A stretch of DNA of 55,076 nucleotides from Cupriavidus pauculus (GTDB lineage: Bacteria; Pseudomonadota; Gammaproteobacteria; Burkholderiales; Burkholderiaceae): contig NZ_VZOW01000037.1 of NCBI RefSeq assembly GCF_008801835.1, positions 1 through 55,076 of the forward strand, read 5' to 3'. The position numbers were made by a program, and so were the translations under genes. Under the pieces are notes generated by a model. The model saw only the letters and a list, made by a program, of their open reading frames with translations. It did not search any database and was not told the DNA's origin. Positions 51,892 to 55,076 of this stretch are shown here, one piece after another. Positions within the stretch are counted from its first letter, which is position 1. The number at the start of each line of letters is the position of its first letter.

Positions 51892-54579
51892 ATGTCCGCT
51901 GTACCAGAGCAGATCCTCGGCGCCAGCAGCGCCAACGACGCAGATCCCCAGGAAACGCATGAATGGCTGGATGCCCTCCAGGGCGTCCTGAATGCCGAGG
52001 GCGTCGATCGCGCCGCCTTCCTGATCGACAAGCAGATCGAATATGCGCGCGTAAATGGCGTCACGCAGCCGTTCCACGCCGAAACCCCGTACATCAACAC
52101 GATTCCGGTCGAGCAGCAGGCCCGTATTCCGGGCGACCAGGATATCGAGCATCGCATCCGCTCGTACACGCGCTGGAACGCGATGGCGATGGTGCTGCGC
52201 GCCAACAAGCACACCAATGTGGGCGGCCATATCTCGTCGTTCGCGTCGGCCGCCACGCTCTATGACGTCGGCTACAACCACTTCTGGCGCGCCCCGTCCG
52301 AGCAGAGCGGCGGCGATCTCGTGTTCGTGCAGGGTCATTCGGCGCCGGGCGTCTACTCGCGCGCCTTCCTGCTGGGTCGCCTGACGACAGAGCAACTCGA
52401 CAACTTCCGTCAGGAAGTCGACGGCAAGGGTATCTCGTCGTATCCGCACCCGTGGCTGATGCCCGATTTCTGGCAGTTCCCGACCGTGTCGATGGGCCTG
52501 GGTCCGATCATGGCGATCTACCAGGCGCGCTTCATGAAGTACCTGAGCAGCCGCGGCCTGGTCAACGCCGGCGACCGCAAGGTGTGGGCCTTCCTGGGCG
52601 ATGGCGAGACCGACGAGCCGGAATCGCTGGGCGCGATCGGCATGGCCGGCCGCGAGAAGCTGGACAACCTGGTCTTCGTGATCAACTGCAACCTGCAGCG
52701 CCTGGACGGTCCGGTGCGCGGCAACGGCAAGATCATCCAGGAGCTGGAATCGGAATTCCGTGGTTCGGGCTGGAACGTGATCAAGGTGGTGTGGGGCAGC
52801 CGCTGGGACCAACTGCTGGCGCGCGACACCAAGGGCCTGCTGATGAAGCGCATGATGGAATGCGTGGACGGCGAGTACCAGACCTTCAAGGCCAAGGACG
52901 GCGCCTACGTGCGCGAACACTTCTTCAATACGCCGGAGCTCAAGGCCATGGTGGCCGACTGGTCCGACGACGACATCTGGCGCCTGAACCGCGGCGGCCA
53001 TGATCCGCACAAGGTCTACGCGGCCTACAAGGCGGCCAGCGAGCACAAGGGCCAGCCCACGCTGATCCTGGCCAAGACCATCAAGGGCTATGGCATGGGC
53101 GATGCCGGCCAGGCCATGAACGTGGCCCACCAGCAGAAGAAGATGCCGGTGGACGCCATCCGCGCATTCCGCGACCAGTTCAACATCCCGGTGCCGGATG
53201 ACAAGCTGGAAGAAGTCCCGTACCTGACGTTCGAGGAAGGTTCGAAGGAACTGGAATACATGCGCCAGGCGCGCATGAACCTGGGCGGCTACCTGCCGGC
53301 CCGCCGCCAGAAGGCCGAGGCGCTGAAGGTGCCCGAGCTGTCGGCGTTCGAGGCGCTGCTCAAGGCCACCGGCGAAGGCCGCGAAGTGTCCACCACGATG
53401 GCCTTCGTGCGGATCCTGAACACGCTGCTCAAGGACAAGCAGATCGGCAAGCACGTAGTGCCCATCGTGCCGGACGAGTCGCGCACGTTCGGCATGGAAG
53501 GCTTGTTCCGCCAGGTAGGCATCTGGAACCAGGAAGGCCAGAAGTACGTGCCGGAAGACCATGATCAACTGATGTTCTACAAGGAATCGCAGACTGGTCA
53601 GGTTTTGCAGGAAGGCATCAACGAAGCCGGCGCCATGTGCGACTGGATCGCCGCGGCCACGTCGTATTCGACGCACGGCGTGCAGATGATCCCGTTCTAC
53701 ATCTACTACTCGATGTTCGGCATCCAGCGTATCGGCGACCTTTGCTGGGCCGCTGCCGATATGCGCTCGCGCGGCTTCCTGCTGGGCGGCACCTCGGGCC
53801 GCACCACGCTCAATGGCGAAGGCCTGCAGCACGAAGACGGTCATTCGCACGTGTTCCACGCCGCGATCCCGAATTGCATCTCGTACGATCCGACGTTCCA
53901 GTACGAACTGGCCGTGATCATGCAGGATGGTCTGCGCCGCATGTATGCCGAACAGGAGGACGTGTACTACTACCTGACGGTGATGAACGAAAACTACGAG
54001 CATCCGGAAATGCCGGCTGGCGTGGAAAAGGACATCGTCAAGGGCATGTACCAGTTCCGCAAGGGCGTGGAAAACAGCAATGCGCCGCGCGTGCAACTGC
54101 TGGGTTCGGGCACGATCTTCCGTGAAGTCATCGCCGCGGCAGACATGCTGAAGAAGGACTGGGGCGTGGAATCGGACATCTGGGGCTGCCCGAGCTTTAC
54201 CGAGCTGGCGCGCGAAGGCCACGACGCCGAGCGCTACAACCTGCTGCATCCGACCGAAACGCCGCGTGAATCGTTTGTGGCCCAGAAGCTCAAGGGCGTG
54301 CGCGGTCCGGTGATCGCCTCGACCGATTACGTGCGCGCCTTCGCCGAACAGATTCGTCCGTTCGTGCCGCGCCGCTACGTGGTGCTGGGCACCGATGGCT
54401 TCGGCCGCTCGGACACCCGCGAGAAGCTGCGCCACTTCTTCGAAGTGGACCGCAACTGGGTCACCGTCGCCGCACTGAAGGCGCTGGCCGACGAAGGCGC
54501 GATCGGTCGCGAGAAGGTGGCCGAGGCCATCAAGAAGTACAACCTCGATCCGAACAAGCCGAACCCGATGTCGGTCTGA
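51892..54579 (+). CDS. aceE: Pyruvate dehydrogenase E1 component, homodimeric
   Basis: The 895-residue protein decarboxylates pyruvate with thiamine diphosphate in the pyruvate dehydrogenase complex. The cofactor motif GDGETDEPES to VINCNLQRLDG is near residue 236. N-terminal HANVGG-type text (NKHTNVGGHISSFAS) and GLNGEGLQHEDGHSH-type text (LNGEGLQHEDGHSH) are normal, and the length is typical. The ATG at 51892 is set by AGGAGAC; the frame is open back to 51778. aceF follows 194 bp downstream. Confidence 0.96.
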   Translation: MSAVPEQILGASSANDADPQETHEWLDALQGVLNAEGVDRAAFLIDKQIEYARVNGVTQPFHAETPYINTIPVEQQARIPGDQDIEHRIRSYTRWNAMAMVLRANKHTNVGGHISSFASAATLYDVGYNHFWRAPSEQSGGDLVFVQGHSAPGVYSRAFLLGRLTTEQLDNFRQEVDGKGISSYPHPWLMPDFWQFPTVSMGLGPIMAIYQARFMKYLSSRGLVNAGDRKVWAFLGDGETDEPESLGAIGMAGREKLDNLVFVINCNLQRLDGPVRGNGKIIQELESEFRGSGWNVIKVVWGSRWDQLLARDTKGLLMKRMMECVDGEYQTFKAKDGAYVREHFFNTPELKAMVADWSDDDIWRLNRGGHDPHKVYAAYKAASEHKGQPTLILAKTIKGYGMGDAGQAMNVAHQQKKMPVDAIRAFRDQFNIPVPDDKLEEVPYLTFEEGSKELEYMRQARMNLGGYLPARRQKAEALKVPELSAFEALLKATGEGREVSTTMAFVRILNTLLKDKQIGKHVVPIVPDESRTFGMEGLFRQVGIWNQEGQKYVPEDHDQLMFYKESQTGQVLQEGINEAGAMCDWIAAATSYSTHGVQMIPFYIYYSMFGIQRIGDLCWAAADMRSRGFLLGGTSGRTTLNGEGLQHEDGHSHVFHAAIPNCISYDPTFQYELAVIMQDGLRRMYAEQEDVYYYLTVMNENYEHPEMPAGVEKDIVKGMYQFRKGVENSNAPRVQLLGSGTIFREVIAAADMLKKDWGVESDIWGCPSFTELAREGHDAERYNLLHPTETPRESFVAQKLKGVRGPVIASTDYVRAFAEQIRPFVPRRYVVLGTDGFGRSDTREKLRHFFEVDRNWVTVAALKALADEGAIGREKVAEAIKKYNLDPNKPNPMSV

Positions 54580-54773
54580 TTCCCGGACTTGCACGACTGA
54601 ACCCCCGCAGCGCGGCACCCCGCCGCGCCGCGGCTTGCCCCCGGCTGGCCGGCGGGCGGGCCGCGGCCACGGTGGTGCGCGGCAGCGTGACAGACGCAGG
54701 AGGCGAGAGTACCCTCGCCCAGTGCATTTGTCGTAACTGACCCAAAGTGCCGGCTGCCCAGGAGAGACACTGA

Positions 54774-55076
54774 ATGAGTCAAGCGATTGAAATCAAGGTG
54801 CCGGATATCGGCGACTACGACGCCGTTCCCGTCATCGAGGTGCATGTGAAGCCGGGCGACCAGATCAACGCGGAAGACGCGCTGGTGACGCTGGAATCGG
54901 ACAAGGCCACCATGGACGTGCCGTCGCCGCAGGCAGGCACGGTCAAGGAAGTCCGCATCAAGGTGGGCGACAACGTCAAGGAAGGCTCGGTGCTGGTGAT
55001 GCTGGAACCCGCCGGCGCCGCCGCGCCTGCTCCCGCCGCGGCGCCGTCCCCCGCGCCGTCGGCAGCGCCGGCTCCC
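54774..55076 (+). CDS. aceF: Dihydrolipoamide acetyltransferase (E2), N-terminal part (3' end outside window)
   Basis: ATG 54774 follows AGGAGAG and opens a frame that runs off the right edge. The first 80 residues are a lipoyl domain with the lipoylated Lys in LESDKATMDVP. The Ala/Pro linker that starts after it is typical of E2 proteins. It is the second gene of the pyruvate dehydrogenase operon. The 194-bp gap after aceE is GC-rich and can form hairpins but holds no gene. Confidence 0.95.
   Translation, partial: MSQAIEIKVPDIGDYDAVPVIEVHVKPGDQINAEDALVTLESDKATMDVPSPQAGTVKEVRIKVGDNVKEGSVLVMLEPAGAAAPAPAAAPSPAPSAAPAP

Noticed and set aside
51610..54618. 1002-codon minus-strand frame opposite aceE
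   Set aside because: It is a shadow of a highly expressed GC-rich gene; aceE matches its family along the whole length.

Overview
The window is GC-rich, densely coding DNA. It looks like the main chromosome of a beta-proteobacterium in the Burkholderiales, most likely Cupriavidus/Ralstonia-like. The evidence is a Bug-type solute-binding protein, a very large NAD-glutamate dehydrogenase, an aceE gene next to a PAS kinase and FixJ-type regulator, and a folD/prlC/xth/sulP neighbourhood. The genus is inferred from gene content; no rRNA is present.

Region by region. 0-11 kb is accessory. It holds the end of a GH19 lysozyme-like, probably type VI secretion (T6SS) effector, two small exported proteins that are candidate immunity factors in visibly AT-rich DNA, a PAAR spike-tip protein, a two-TM protein and a TssM-like protein whose P-loop is lost. 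Decayed genes, an OafA-type acyltransferase, a small membrane protein and a YedK/HMCES protein follow. 11-17 kb is a periplasmic methionine-sulfoxide repair operon (msrB-dipZ-msrA), divergent from a two-component system. 16.8-21 kb holds a LysR regulator, a probable extra enolase and four small unknown genes. 21-27 kb holds the NAD-glutamate dehydrogenase and a MarR-like protein. 27-32 kb holds a secreted repeat protein, a Bug protein with an IclR-like operator, and two identical tRNA-Lys(CTT) genes flanking a LysR/8-oxoguanine deaminase pair. 32-39 kb holds a DUF1488 protein, the probable operon prlC-hyp-xth-sulP, and folD. 48-55 kb holds a FixJ-type two-component system and the pyruvate dehydrogenase genes aceE and aceF (aceF runs off the right edge).

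The most interesting part is 40.1-48.0 kb. A 52-residue gene, too short for usual gene callers, encodes a double-glycine leader peptide with a 31-residue core carrying two cysteines. It has its own strong terminator. Downstream are an LpxL/HtrB-like acyltransferase homologue, a C39-peptidase ABC exporter, a MacA-like adaptor, a MacB-like ABC transporter and a lipoprotein outer-membrane factor; the last four overlap or nearly abut. This looks like a self-contained system that makes, possibly acylates, cleaves and exports a small bacteriocin-like or signalling peptide. Having both a peptide-cleaving exporter and a MacAB-type pump suggests two-step export. It sits between folD/CbiM-like genes and the aceE regulators.
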